Shown piece by piece: positions 40,152 to 46,188 of a stretch of DNA of 64,000 bases. Both the position numbers and the translations under genes were made by a program. The notes beneath the pieces were generated by a model, which did not search any database, was not told where the DNA came from, and worked only from the letters and a program-made list of their open reading frames with translations. The number at the start of each line of letters is the position of its first letter. Position 1 is the stretch's first letter. The DNA is from a virus, in the IMG/VR virus record IMGVR_UViG_3300044843_001040, positions 1 to 64,000 of that record; one strand, given 5' to 3'.

Positions 40152-41403
40152 ATCTACGAAACACTATCTGCAAGATTGTAATTCTGGAAAAAAAGAAATA
40201 ATTTCTTCTTTCTTGAAAGAATATCGATTTGCAGTTCAGTCTTATATTGATTACATTTGGTCAAACAAATTATTAGATCATAATGGAAGAATCATTTGGA
40301 GCATTAATGACGATTTATTATTTCTTCCAAAATTTTTAGATTATAAAATAATAAGTCATGATAAATTATCTGCCAGGGCTCTTTCTGCGGCCTTATCCCA
40401 AGCAATTGGAATCGTTAAAGGCAGGGTATCGATTAGAAATAAAATATTATATATTATTAAAAAAAGAAAAGAAGAGAATAAGTCTTCCAATTATTGGGAA
40501 TCAAAACTTGAAAAATTAAAACTTACAAAACCAATTATTGGATCAAATTTTCAAGCAGAGCTGTCTCAAAAACAAATAGAAATACGAGAAAGTTCAAATC
40601 ACTTTAACTTGTTTATTAAGTTGTATGGAACTGGTTTTGATATTGTTAAAATTCCTATAAAATATCACAAACAAGACCAGAAATGGATTTCTTCATCTGG
40701 AAAAAGATTGGCAGGAGTTTTAATCAAAGAAAATTGTATTCAATTAAGATATGAAGTTCCAGTTCCCACTAAAAAGGTCGGAAAAACTGTTGGAGGAGAT
40801 ACTGGATTAAAAACAGCTCTTACTTTATCTAATGGGCATAAAACTCCAGAGAAAGATAATCATGGTCATTCTTTAGATTCTATTTGCAATAAAATTGCCA
40901 AAAAGAAAAAAGGATCAAAAGCTTTTAATAAAGCTCAGGATCATAGAATGAATTTTATTAATTGGTCCATTAACCAATTAAATTGGAAAGATATTGGTCA
41001 AGTCAATCTTGAACATGTGTATGATATTAAACGAGGAAAAAGAACTAGCAGAAAAATGTCTGCTTGGAGCAATCTTTTAATTCATAATAAAATAACAAAA
41101 GTTTTAGAAGAGGTTGGGGTCCAACTGAATCTACAATCCAGTCCATATCGGTCTCAGAGATGTTCTGGATGCGGAATAGTACGAAAAGCAAATCGCAAAG
41201 GTAAGGAATATAAATGTAAAGAGTGCAAGTTGCATATAGATGCAGATTTAAATGCGGCACTTAATCATGAAATAGATCTTCCTGAAATACGATTTTATTT
41301 TCGGCAGTATTTATCGAAACTATCTAGTTTCTATTGGAAATCAGAAGGTTTATTTGATAATACTGGTCAGGAGCTTAGAGTCCCTGGCACAAACAAAAAC
41401 TAA
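40144..41403 (+). CDS. tnpB: TnpB nuclease of the IS607-type element
   Basis: 419 residues from a GTG that overlaps the recombinase gene. RuvC residues: Asp near 219 (VGGDTGLKT), Glu near 290 (VNLEHVYD), Asp near 368 (IDADLNAAL). Zinc ribbon CSGCG...CKECK. Longer and of a different branch than the IS605 TnpBs. All key residues kept. Confidence 0.9.
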   Translation: MIRSTKHYLQDCNSGKKEIISSFLKEYRFAVQSYIDYIWSNKLLDHNGRIIWSINDDLLFLPKFLDYKIISHDKLSARALSAALSQAIGIVKGRVSIRNKILYIIKKRKEENKSSNYWESKLEKLKLTKPIIGSNFQAELSQKQIEIRESSNHFNLFIKLYGTGFDIVKIPIKYHKQDQKWISSSGKRLAGVLIKENCIQLRYEVPVPTKKVGKTVGGDTGLKTALTLSNGHKTPEKDNHGHSLDSICNKIAKKKKGSKAFNKAQDHRMNFINWSINQLNWKDIGQVNLEHVYDIKRGKRTSRKMSAWSNLLIHNKITKVLEEVGVQLNLQSSPYRSQRCSGCGIVRKANRKGKEYKCKECKLHIDADLNAALNHEIDLPEIRFYFRQYLSKLSSFYWKSEGLFDNTGQELRVPGTNKN

Positions 41404-41495
41404 ATATATTTTTATATATTTATGTTAACTCTACTGCTTATCAGACAGTGACACTTAACTTTTGTACGAATGGCCGATTAAAAATATTTAATATC

Positions 41496-41569
41496 TGGAG
41501 CTAACGAACGGACTCGAACCGCCAACCGCCTGTTTACAAAACAGGGCTCTACCATTGAGCTACGTTAGC
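41496..41569 (-). tRNA. tRNA-Thr (anticodon TGT)
   Basis: 74 bases with encoded CCA. Acceptor GCTAACG/CGTTAGC; anticodon arm CCTGT-TTTGTAA-ACAGG; T loop TTCGAGT. Discriminator is T. Last tRNA of the cluster. Confidence 0.92.
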
Positions 41570-41605
41570 TTATGATAAGCTATATTTTCAAATATAGTTA
41601 ATAAC

Positions 41606-41670
41606 TATAATGACAAAAATTGTAATTGATATAATTTAATCCGATGTAATCAATTACGGCATTCATTATA
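41606..41670 (-). ncRNA. Element C, copy 1 (two-stem RNA)
   Basis: Outer stem TATAATGA/TCATTATA, conserved internal loop GAATGCC opposite AATTTTTG, inner stem GTAATTGAT/ATCAATTAC, and a loop with ACATCGGATTAAA. Located 36 bases upstream of tRNA-Thr. Confidence 0.65.
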
Positions 41671-41682
41671 TTTAATTTTAAA

Positions 41683-41769
41683 ATGGCGCCAACTAGCCGT
41701 TACGATCGGCTTTAGTCTTCTTTTAAGAGATTAAAAATCTATCTCTATTGGCAAGACAGCTGCCTGTCT
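41683..41769 (-). ncRNA. Structured spacer between tRNA-Asn and tRNA-Thr
   Basis: Three hairpins in 87 bases on the minus strand: AGACAG-GCAG-CTGTCT (which competes with element B copy 3 for TCTAGAC), AGAGAT/ATCTCT, and AGCCG with a seven-base loop and CGGCT. No T-arm is present, so it is not a tRNA. With elements C and B around it the whole 41606-41868 stretch looks like one structured transcript. Confidence 0.5.
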
Positions 41770-41796
41770 AGATATTTAGGGATTCTAGCTTCCATT
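41766..41796 (-). ncRNA. Element B, copy 3
   Basis: AATGGAAGCTAGAATCCC then TAAATATCTAGAC; stem CTAGA/TCTAG. It follows element C copy 2 after four bases. The mini-ORF reads M-E-A-R-I-P-K-Y-L-D and stops after six more codons. Confidence 0.6.
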
Positions 41797-41800
41797 AATA

Positions 41801-41868
41801 TATAATGACAAAAATTGTAATTGATGTTTTTATCCAATTAAATGTAATCAATTACGGCATTCACTATA
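41801..41868 (-). ncRNA. Element C, copy 2 (two-stem RNA)
   Basis: Outer stem TATAGTGA/TCATTATA (a G-U pair relative to copy 1), inner stem GTAATTGAT/ATCAATTAC, same internal loop, terminal loop with ACATTTAATTGGATAAAA. It starts six bases after the 3' end of tRNA-Asn. Confidence 0.65.
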
Positions 41869-41874
41869 TACTTG

Positions 41875-41947
41875 CTCTACTTCCAGGATTTGAACCTGGG
41901 ACCCACGGCTTAACAGGCCGCTGCTACTACCGCTGAGCTAAAGTAGA
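41875..41947 (-). tRNA. tRNA-Asn (anticodon GTT)
   Basis: 73 bases. Acceptor TCTACTT/AAGTAGA; anticodon arm GCGGC-CTGTTAA-GCCGT; T loop TTCAAAT. CCA is not encoded: the discriminator G is followed by CAAG, then element C. Confidence 0.92.
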
Positions 41948-41977
41948 ATAATCTATTCAATAGATATCGTGTAGTCT

Positions 41978-42005
41978 GTCTCCACTAATGGAGCAATAAA
42001 GGCTT
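41978..42005 (-). promoter_or_regulatory. Element A, copy 5
   Basis: CTTTATTGCTC then CTCCA-TTAG-TGGAG-AC on the minus strand, between element B copy 4 and tRNA-Asn. This is the only copy that precedes a tRNA instead of a protein gene. Confidence 0.55.
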
Positions 42006-42023
42006 TCATCGCACTTAGTAGTC

Positions 42024-42054
42024 GTCTAGATATTTAAGGATTCTAGCTTCCATT
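42024..42054 (-). ncRNA. Element B, copy 4
   Basis: AATGGAAGCTAGAATCC then TTAAATATCTAGAC. Directly upstream is a perfect hairpin ATCATCCA-TCT-TGGATGAT (42059-42077) that touches the tRNA-Leu CCA end. The mini-ORF reads M-E-A-R-I-L-K-Y-L-D-D-Y and stops. Confidence 0.6.
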
Positions 42055-42076
42055 ATTTATCATCCAAGATGGATGA

Positions 42077-42162
42077 TGGTAGCCCAGGAGGGACTTGAAC
42101 CCCCACACCCGAAAAGGTACCTAATCTTGAGTTAGGTGCGTCTGCCATTCCGCCACTAGGCC
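42077..42162 (-). tRNA. tRNA-Leu (anticodon CAA)
   Basis: 86 bases, class II with long variable arm (TACCTTTTCGGGTGT region) and encoded CCA. Anticodon arm CCTAA-CTCAAGA-TTAGG. Acceptor GGCCTAG/CTGGGCT. Nearly identical outside the anticodon arm to tRNA-Leu(TAA), so one is a copy of the other. Confidence 0.93.
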
Positions 42163-42175
42163 ATATTTTACTGTT

Positions 42176-42649
42176 CTAGATATTTAACATCTGTTTTTTA
42201 ACACAATAAGTTGGAGTTTGCGAATGACAATTAGGACACAATATTCTTAAATTAGAGAGAGAGTGATTGGTATTATTACCATCAATATGATCTAAATGTA
42301 AAGAAATTGGTTTACCTTGCCAATCAACAATCCCACACTGACTACAACGATAATTGAGTATTTTCTCCTTCAATAATCTATTTTTGAGATGATAGGTATT
42401 AAAGTTACTATTTTCTACTAAGATTTCTGACAGTGGAATCTTAGCATTCCAAGAATGCGTCTTCCCTTGTAAATGACCTTGACCAGTAAAATGGTCAAGG
42501 GATACTTGTAATCGTTTGATTCTAGCATAGAAGGATTTATAATTTCCTCCAGCCGGAGTTAAGTTTTGTGCTAGTAATACCTCTGCAATAGAGGTAGAGC
42601 GATTAACTAACTCGATAAACTCGAGATCTGATATTTTCGATTTAGCCAT
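42176..42649 (-). CDS. HNH homing endonuclease within the tRNA cluster
   Basis: 157 residues. N-terminal DNA-contact region (AEVLLAQNLTPAGGNYKSF, LQVSLDHFTGQGHL) and C-terminal HNH with two Cys pairs: YRCSQCGIVDW, LHLDHIDGNNTNH, NLRILCPNCH. The last codons and TAG stop (MLNI-stop) lie inside the 3' half of an element B copy, and the ATG follows element C copy 3, so the gene seems to have split a C-B pair. Confidence 0.88.
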   Translation of the reverse strand: MAKSKISDLEFIELVNRSTSIAEVLLAQNLTPAGGNYKSFYARIKRLQVSLDHFTGQGHLQGKTHSWNAKIPLSEILVENSNFNTYHLKNRLLKEKILNYRCSQCGIVDWQGKPISLHLDHIDGNNTNHSLSNLRILCPNCHSQTPTYCVKKQMLNI

Positions 42650-42660
42650 TTAAAAATAAA

Positions 42661-42722
42661 TGTGATGACTAAAATTTTTATAGATTTTTATCCTAATGTA
42701 ATCCATAAATGCATTCATCACA
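42661..42722 (-). ncRNA. Element C, copy 3 (two-stem RNA)
   Basis: Outer stem TGTGATGA/TCATCACA differs in sequence from copies 1 and 2 yet still pairs over eight bases. Inner stem TTTATGGATT/AATCTATAAA is also new but paired (one G-U). Internal loop GAATGC opposite AATTTTAG and loop ACATTAGGATAAA are kept. Starts five bases after tRNA-Leu(TAA). Confidence 0.68.
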
Positions 42723-42727
42723 TTTAG

Positions 42728-42810
42728 TAGCCCAGGAGGGACTTGAACCCCCACACCCGAAAGGGTACCTGATCTTAAGTCAGGCGCGTCTGCCATTCCG
42801 CCACTAGGCC
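42728..42810 (-). tRNA. tRNA-Leu (anticodon TAA)
   Basis: 83 bases, class II. Anticodon arm CCTGA-CTTAAGA-TCAGG. CCA is not encoded (discriminator A then CTAAA). Element C copy 3 follows at once. Confidence 0.93.
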
Positions 42811-42853
42811 ATATTTACTTCTTTAAGTATTTGTTTTATTATTTACCCGCTTT

Positions 42854-42884
42854 GTCTAGATATTTAAGGATTCTAGCTTCCATT
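42854..42884 (-). ncRNA. Element B, copy 5
   Basis: AATGGAAGCTAGAATCC then TTAAATATCTAGAC. A hairpin TGTCAT-CTCAA-ATGACA between it and tRNA-Ile occupies the place that the ATCATCCA hairpin has before copy 4. The mini-ORF reads M-E-A-R-I-L-K-Y-L-D-K-A-G-K and stops. Confidence 0.6.
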
Positions 42885-42904
42885 ATTTGTCATTTGAGAT
42901 GACA

Positions 42905-42981
42905 TGGTCGGGACATCGGGACTTGAACCCGTTTTAGAGCTTTATAAGAACTCCGAGGAACACCCTTCCTCCCTGCTCCCG
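42905..42981 (-). tRNA. Probable tRNA-Ile (anticodon TAT), irregular acceptor
   Basis: D stem GAGG/CCTC, anticodon arm GAGTT-CTTATAA-AGCTC, T arm CGGG-TTCAAGT-CCCG and encoded CCA are clear. The acceptor is irregular: 5' CGGGAGCA against 3' TGTCCCG leaves a bulged G, and positions 8-9 are GG. The TAT anticodon would read ATA directly, unlike the usual bacterial CAT with lysidine. It may be a real but odd phage tRNA or a decaying one. Confidence 0.7.
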
Positions 42982-42996
42982 ATAATATTTAAAATT

Positions 42997-43072
42997 TGGA
43001 GCAACTAGTGGGATTCAAACCCACACCCTCTGAGTGGAAGTCAGGAATGCTATCATTAAACACTATAGTTGC
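42997..43072 (-). tRNA. tRNA-Gly (anticodon TCC)
   Basis: 76 bases with CCA. Acceptor GCAACTA/TAGTTGC; anticodon loop CTTCCAC; T arm GTGGG-TTTGAAT-CCCAC. The outermost anticodon-stem pair (C-A) does not match. Confidence 0.9.
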
Positions 43073-43076
43073 TTAT

Positions 43077-43152
43077 TGGCGATCCTAGTGAGAATCGAAC
43101 TCGACATTAAAAGATTGAAAGTCTTTCATCTTAACCATTAGAAGATAGGACC
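43077..43152 (-). tRNA. tRNA-Glu (anticodon TTC)
   Basis: 76 bases with CCA. Acceptor GGTCCTA/TAGGATC (one G-U), anticodon arm AAAGA-CTTTCAA-TCTTT, T loop TTCGATT. Four bases separate it from tRNA-Gly. Confidence 0.92.
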
Positions 43153-43179
43153 ATATTTATTAGATTATAATTAGACATT

Positions 43180-44082
43180 CTAGTTTCCAGTATTTAATGG
43201 AATTAAGGATTTTATTTGATTCAATAACTTTTCTCTATCTTCTAGATTTCTAATCCCAGTCCAGGGAATTCGATGCACTTGCCATCCTACTTGAGATAGG
43301 TAGGTATCTTTATTGAAATCAGACTTTTTTCTTTCTGGAAGATTATGTTGCTTGCCATCTACCTCTAATGCAATTTTAGAATCAGGAATTGTAAAATCAA
43401 TAAACCATTTATTCACCTTTAATTCCCTAATATAATTAACATTCAATTCATCTAAAATGGAGGCTACATATTTTTCTGGATATGACGGAATCAATTTATT
43501 CCGAGTGGCCCAGCCAGGATGAATACCTAACGCTACTCTTTTCTTAATAGCTTGAGAAATTTTTTGCCTAGTCAATGGAGACGGATTATTTTTTAAATAA
43601 CACAAACAATCTGGAGAACAAGTTTTAGTAATTGATTTGCCTGAAAAGAATTCTTTGTTACATACTTGACAATTTAAGGTATACTGTACTTCACCATTAA
43701 GTATGGTTGTACGTTTAGTGGAACCATGTAACTTTAATAAAGTATGAGATTTTTTTAATCTACTAGAAATAGTAGAGACTCGTTTCTTAAAGAAACGATT
43801 AGCACAAGAATAAGAACAGGTTATCTTTCTATTTTTAGAAAGAGTAGAAAAACTATTAAAACAAATCGGACAAGATTTTGTCGTCCGATCGTGAGTTCTT
43901 TGAGAACGACGAGTTGCTGTTGCATCAAAATGTTGTGTAGAAACTTGTAGTCGATCAATTATTTGCTGAATCGATTTCCAAACTTTACCATTAAAGTAAG
44001 TAAATCCTAATTTTCTAGCTAGATCGGATTTGCAAGTAGCTGCATGTATGATATTTATCAATTCATCGTCAGATAGTTCCAT
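43180..44082 (-). CDS. Vsr-like (EDxHD-type) homing endonuclease
   Basis: 300 residues. N-terminal helix-turn-helix (DDELINIIHAATCKSDLARKL), two zinc knuckles (CPICFNSF ... CSYSCANRFF; CQVCNKEFF ... CSPDCL), then a C-terminal Vsr/DUF559-like nuclease: YPEKYVASILDE, FIDFTIPDSKIALEVDGKQH and GWQVHRIPW. This type is known for phage homing enzymes. It sits between tRNA-Pro and tRNA-Glu, and its TAG stop falls in ACTGGAAACTAGAAT, which resembles the 5' half of element B. Confidence 0.85.
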   Translation of the reverse strand: MELSDDELINIIHAATCKSDLARKLGFTYFNGKVWKSIQQIIDRLQVSTQHFDATATRRSQRTHDRTTKSCPICFNSFSTLSKNRKITCSYSCANRFFKKRVSTISSRLKKSHTLLKLHGSTKRTTILNGEVQYTLNCQVCNKEFFSGKSITKTCSPDCLCYLKNNPSPLTRQKISQAIKKRVALGIHPGWATRNKLIPSYPEKYVASILDELNVNYIRELKVNKWFIDFTIPDSKIALEVDGKQHNLPERKKSDFNKDTYLSQVGWQVHRIPWTGIRNLEDREKLLNQIKSLIPLNTGN

Positions 44083-44103
44083 GTTGGAACATATATCAGA
44101 TGT

Positions 44104-44179
44104 TGGTCGAGGATGTACGATTTGAACGTCTCTACGTCGGTCCAGACGACGGGTGCTACCAGGTTACACTTCATCCTCG
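44104..44179 (-). tRNA. tRNA-Pro (anticodon TGG)
   Basis: 76 bases with CCA. Acceptor CGAGGAT/ATCCTCG, anticodon arm CGTCG-TCTGGAC-CGACG, T loop TTCAAAT. Confidence 0.92.
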
Positions 44180-44224
44180 ATGAATTATTATATTATAAAG
44201 GAACAACAACCTTAATTTGTTGTA

Positions 44225-44311
44225 TGGTCCCGTCTGGGGGAATCGAACCACTTAGCTCATTGGCAACTGTTTTACAGACAGCGGATCCTCCCAGGGATCT
44301 AGTCAGACGGG
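44225..44311 (-). tRNA. tRNA-Tyr (anticodon GTA)
   Basis: 87 bases, class II with long variable arm as in bacteria, CCA encoded. Acceptor CCCGTCT/AGACGGG, anticodon arm GCTGT-CTGTAAA-ACAGT. First gene after the cluster promoter; its 5' half was copied to 33.98 kb. Confidence 0.93.
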
Positions 44312-44366
44312 ATAATTTCCCAGAGTGGGAAAATAAGCAATATTAATATGACTTATTATGCCCTAT

Positions 44367-44394
44367 AATATAACCTCAAAGTGAAGATTGTCAA
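44367..44394 (-). promoter_or_regulatory. Promoter of the tRNA cluster
   Basis: TTGACA, 16-base spacer, TATATT (within TTATATTATAGGG) about 55 bases before tRNA-Tyr. The region between contains CCACTCTGGGAAATT, also present in the copy at 34.0 kb. Confidence 0.78.
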
Positions 44395-44435
44395 GGGCTG
44401 TTTATTTTTTTTAATACTGACAAGTTGCATACTTA

Positions 44436-44480
44436 GGGGTGTGTGAAAAAATTTAGTCGCTGGGATTCCAGCCACACTAG
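44436..44480 (-). ncRNA. Element D, copy 1
   Basis: GTGTGGCTGGAAT then CCCAGCGACTAAATTTTTTCACAC on the minus strand: outer GTGTG/CACAC, inner GCTGG/CCAGC. It follows the lysin stop and may be its 3' end structure. Copy 2 at 61.5 kb shares 16 bases of the core. Confidence 0.5.
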
Positions 44481-44490
44481 AATCGAGATA

Positions 44491-45189
44491 TTAGGGTTCA
44501 CTGAAAAGATCCCAGAAATCGCTGGCATCTAAACCTTGACCAGTATCTTCTAGTGGAGCTAAGTCTTGAATATTAACTTGGTCCCATGGAGTATTAACAG
44601 GAAGGGAGATCGCTGGTATAACTGACGAATACTCTCCAAATCCTAGTAAAGCTGGTTGATGATAATGATGATGAGTAATTCTCCATTTACCCAAACTATT
44701 TCCAGAAATACAAGTAAATTTAGCAGCATCTCCTGAGCCAGGATCTAAGACAAAACCAATATGACGAAACCAAGCGGTATGTGGCTCATTGGGGCGACTA
44801 CGATCAAAAAAAACAGGGTCTCCTACTTTTATCTGATAATTTCCATTTTTAACTTCGCTAAGTGGCCGATAAGTATCAAGTTTTTGCATATCAGCTATTA
44901 TTTCTACTACCCCTAAACGAAAGCCATGAGGAGGAGTTTCGTGAGGCAAAAGTGATTGTGATAAGGTAAAAGAGACTGCGGCACTACACCAATTACCCAC
45001 CCTAAATGTTTTTCCAATAGGAAATTCTTTTCCATTAACTAATCGGGTGCAAATAGAAAAGTATTCTCTAATACGAGGAGAAGTAAAAGAATTAGGTTTA
45101 TCTTCTGCTACTTTATTAGCTAATTCTTGTTGGGCGAAAGTTATACAACGTTCGCCCAACGTTAATTTAGGATTCTGCCATGGTTCCAT
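44491..45189 (-). CDS. CHAP/NlpC-type cysteine peptidase, possible lysin
   Basis: 232 residues. GNWCSAAVSF near 66-75 supplies the catalytic Cys with the following Ala-Ala/Val, VGDPVFFDR near 122-130 is the strand before the active site, and WFRHIGFV near 140-147 supplies the His. FTCISGN follows. Such domains cut peptidoglycan cross-links. There is no signal peptide. It is the last gene of the TROVE-vWA operon, which is unusual for a lysis enzyme, so a virion or other amidase role is also possible. Confidence 0.68.
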   Translation of the reverse strand: MEPWQNPKLTLGERCITFAQQELANKVAEDKPNSFTSPRIREYFSICTRLVNGKEFPIGKTFRVGNWCSAAVSFTLSQSLLPHETPPHGFRLGVVEIIADMQKLDTYRPLSEVKNGNYQIKVGDPVFFDRSRPNEPHTAWFRHIGFVLDPGSGDAAKFTCISGNSLGKWRITHHHYHQPALLGFGEYSSVIPAISLPVNTPWDQVNIQDLAPLEDTGQGLDASDFWDLFSEP

Positions 45190-45214
45190 GGCAGAATATT
45201 TAATAATTAGTAGA

Positions 45215-45928
45215 TTAGTTTGTTACTTTAACAAATCTGCCCCGACTATCTCTAGCAAGAACAGTATTTTTTTGCTGAGAATTTGTCTTACTAGAGGTAG
45301 TAGTAGCGGTAAAGTTACTTGTAAACGTACTAGACCCTGAACCTGATCGGAAACTTTGAGTAGTGGCACTAATACCTTTATAGACGTTACGAATTCCGAT
45401 CGAATCGGAACTATAATTAAAAGAATTATTCGCCGCCACTCCTAAAGAAGATCCCACTGAGACGGCATCAATATTAGCTCCTAAGAAAATAAACTCCCAA
45501 GAATATACTTGACGTTGATGCTCAATCATGTCTTTTATTTTAGACAAAGTATATTTTCTAGAAGAGTTCTCTTCTCCATCAGTAATAATGACAAACAATA
45601 CTTTAGAGGGTCGATCTGGTTCGGCCATCGCGGCTAGCTTTTGGCCTAAAGTATCCATGGTTAATCCAATGGCATCGAGCAAAGCGGTACCACCAGACGG
45701 TTGGTAGGTTTCTGGGGTAAGATCTGGAACTTCGGTTAAGTTAACAAAATCATGAAGGGTATGAGGAGTATAATTAAAAGTGGTAACAGTTAACGCCGCT
45801 TCACCCGGAACAAGTTTTTGTTCCGCTAAAAAGTTATTAAAGCTTCCAATGGTATCTTTAGATAGATGAGCCATCGAGCCGCTTTGGTCAATAATCATAT
45901 TGATGGAAGAAAAATTTGGTTTAGTCAT
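45215..45928 (-). CDS. von Willebrand factor A domain protein
   Basis: 237 residues. MIDAS residues: DQSGSMA at 14-20, Thr in GGTALLDA, and Asp in IITDGEENSS near 113. The C-terminal 50 residues are Ser/Thr-rich and end ARDSRGRFVKVTN. AGGA lies six bases before the ATG. Its place two genes after the TROVE protein suggests a joint task. Confidence 0.87.
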   Translation of the reverse strand: MTKPNFSSINMIIDQSGSMAHLSKDTIGSFNNFLAEQKLVPGEAALTVTTFNYTPHTLHDFVNLTEVPDLTPETYQPSGGTALLDAIGLTMDTLGQKLAAMAEPDRPSKVLFVIITDGEENSSRKYTLSKIKDMIEHQRQVYSWEFIFLGANIDAVSVGSSLGVAANNSFNYSSDSIGIRNVYKGISATTQSFRSGSGSSTFTSNFTATTTSSKTNSQQKNTVLARDSRGRFVKVTN

Positions 45929-45943
45929 ACTTGTTCCTATTGT

Positions 45944-46183
45944 TTAATAAATTTCTGTATCTGGCGGTCCAACTGATAGTTCGTTTTCAATTTCTACTCC
46001 TAGAACAGGAGTAAGATTTTGTATCTGTTGTAGAGTATTGTCAAAATTGATTTCAGAAACAGATCCTAAGACAATCCCTAACTCTTCTAAAGAACTAGAA
46101 ACTGTGACGCCAAGATGTTGAAGTTCAGTTAATAAGGCCGCATCAACCTTCTCTTTGGCAGTAATAATTAAATGTATAGCCAT
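45944..46183 (-). CDS. Hypothetical small alpha/beta protein, 79 residues
   Basis: Not firmly recognised. The pattern of HLIITAKEKV, then ELQHLGVTV, LGIVLGSV and TPVLGVEIENEL resembles a small ferredoxin-like fold such as inhibitor I9/propeptide domains. It lies between the TROVE and vWA genes. Confidence 0.55.
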   Translation of the reverse strand: MAIHLIITAKEKVDAALLTELQHLGVTVSSSLEELGIVLGSVSEINFDNTLQQIQNLTPVLGVEIENELSVGPPDTEIY

Positions 46184-46188
46184 CTATT

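Larger units (their letters stand above)
39465..41420 (+). mobile_element. IS607-type element (serine recombinase plus TnpB)
   Basis: A tnpA-tnpB pair in the IS607 order, with an eight-base overlap. No terminal repeats are visible, as is normal for IS607. Limits are approximate: left of it lies the broken MORN gene, and right of it an AT-rich spacer (41404-41495) before tRNA-Thr with no feature seen. Confidence 0.75.

Noticed and set aside
41691-41711. A tRNA with a seven-base loop holding CGT (Thr-like anticodon)
   Set aside because: Only one five-pair stem with a seven-base loop is present; there is no T arm, D arm or acceptor stem around it.
42841-42856. Shared string TTACCCGCTTTG at 42.84 kb and 56.83 kb as a repeat element
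   Set aside because: Twelve bases shared once in a 64-kb AT-rich window is expected by chance and the flanks do not match.
44113-44346. A 77-residue plus-strand open frame
   Set aside because: It lies across tRNA-Pro and tRNA-Tyr on the other strand and has no ribosome site.
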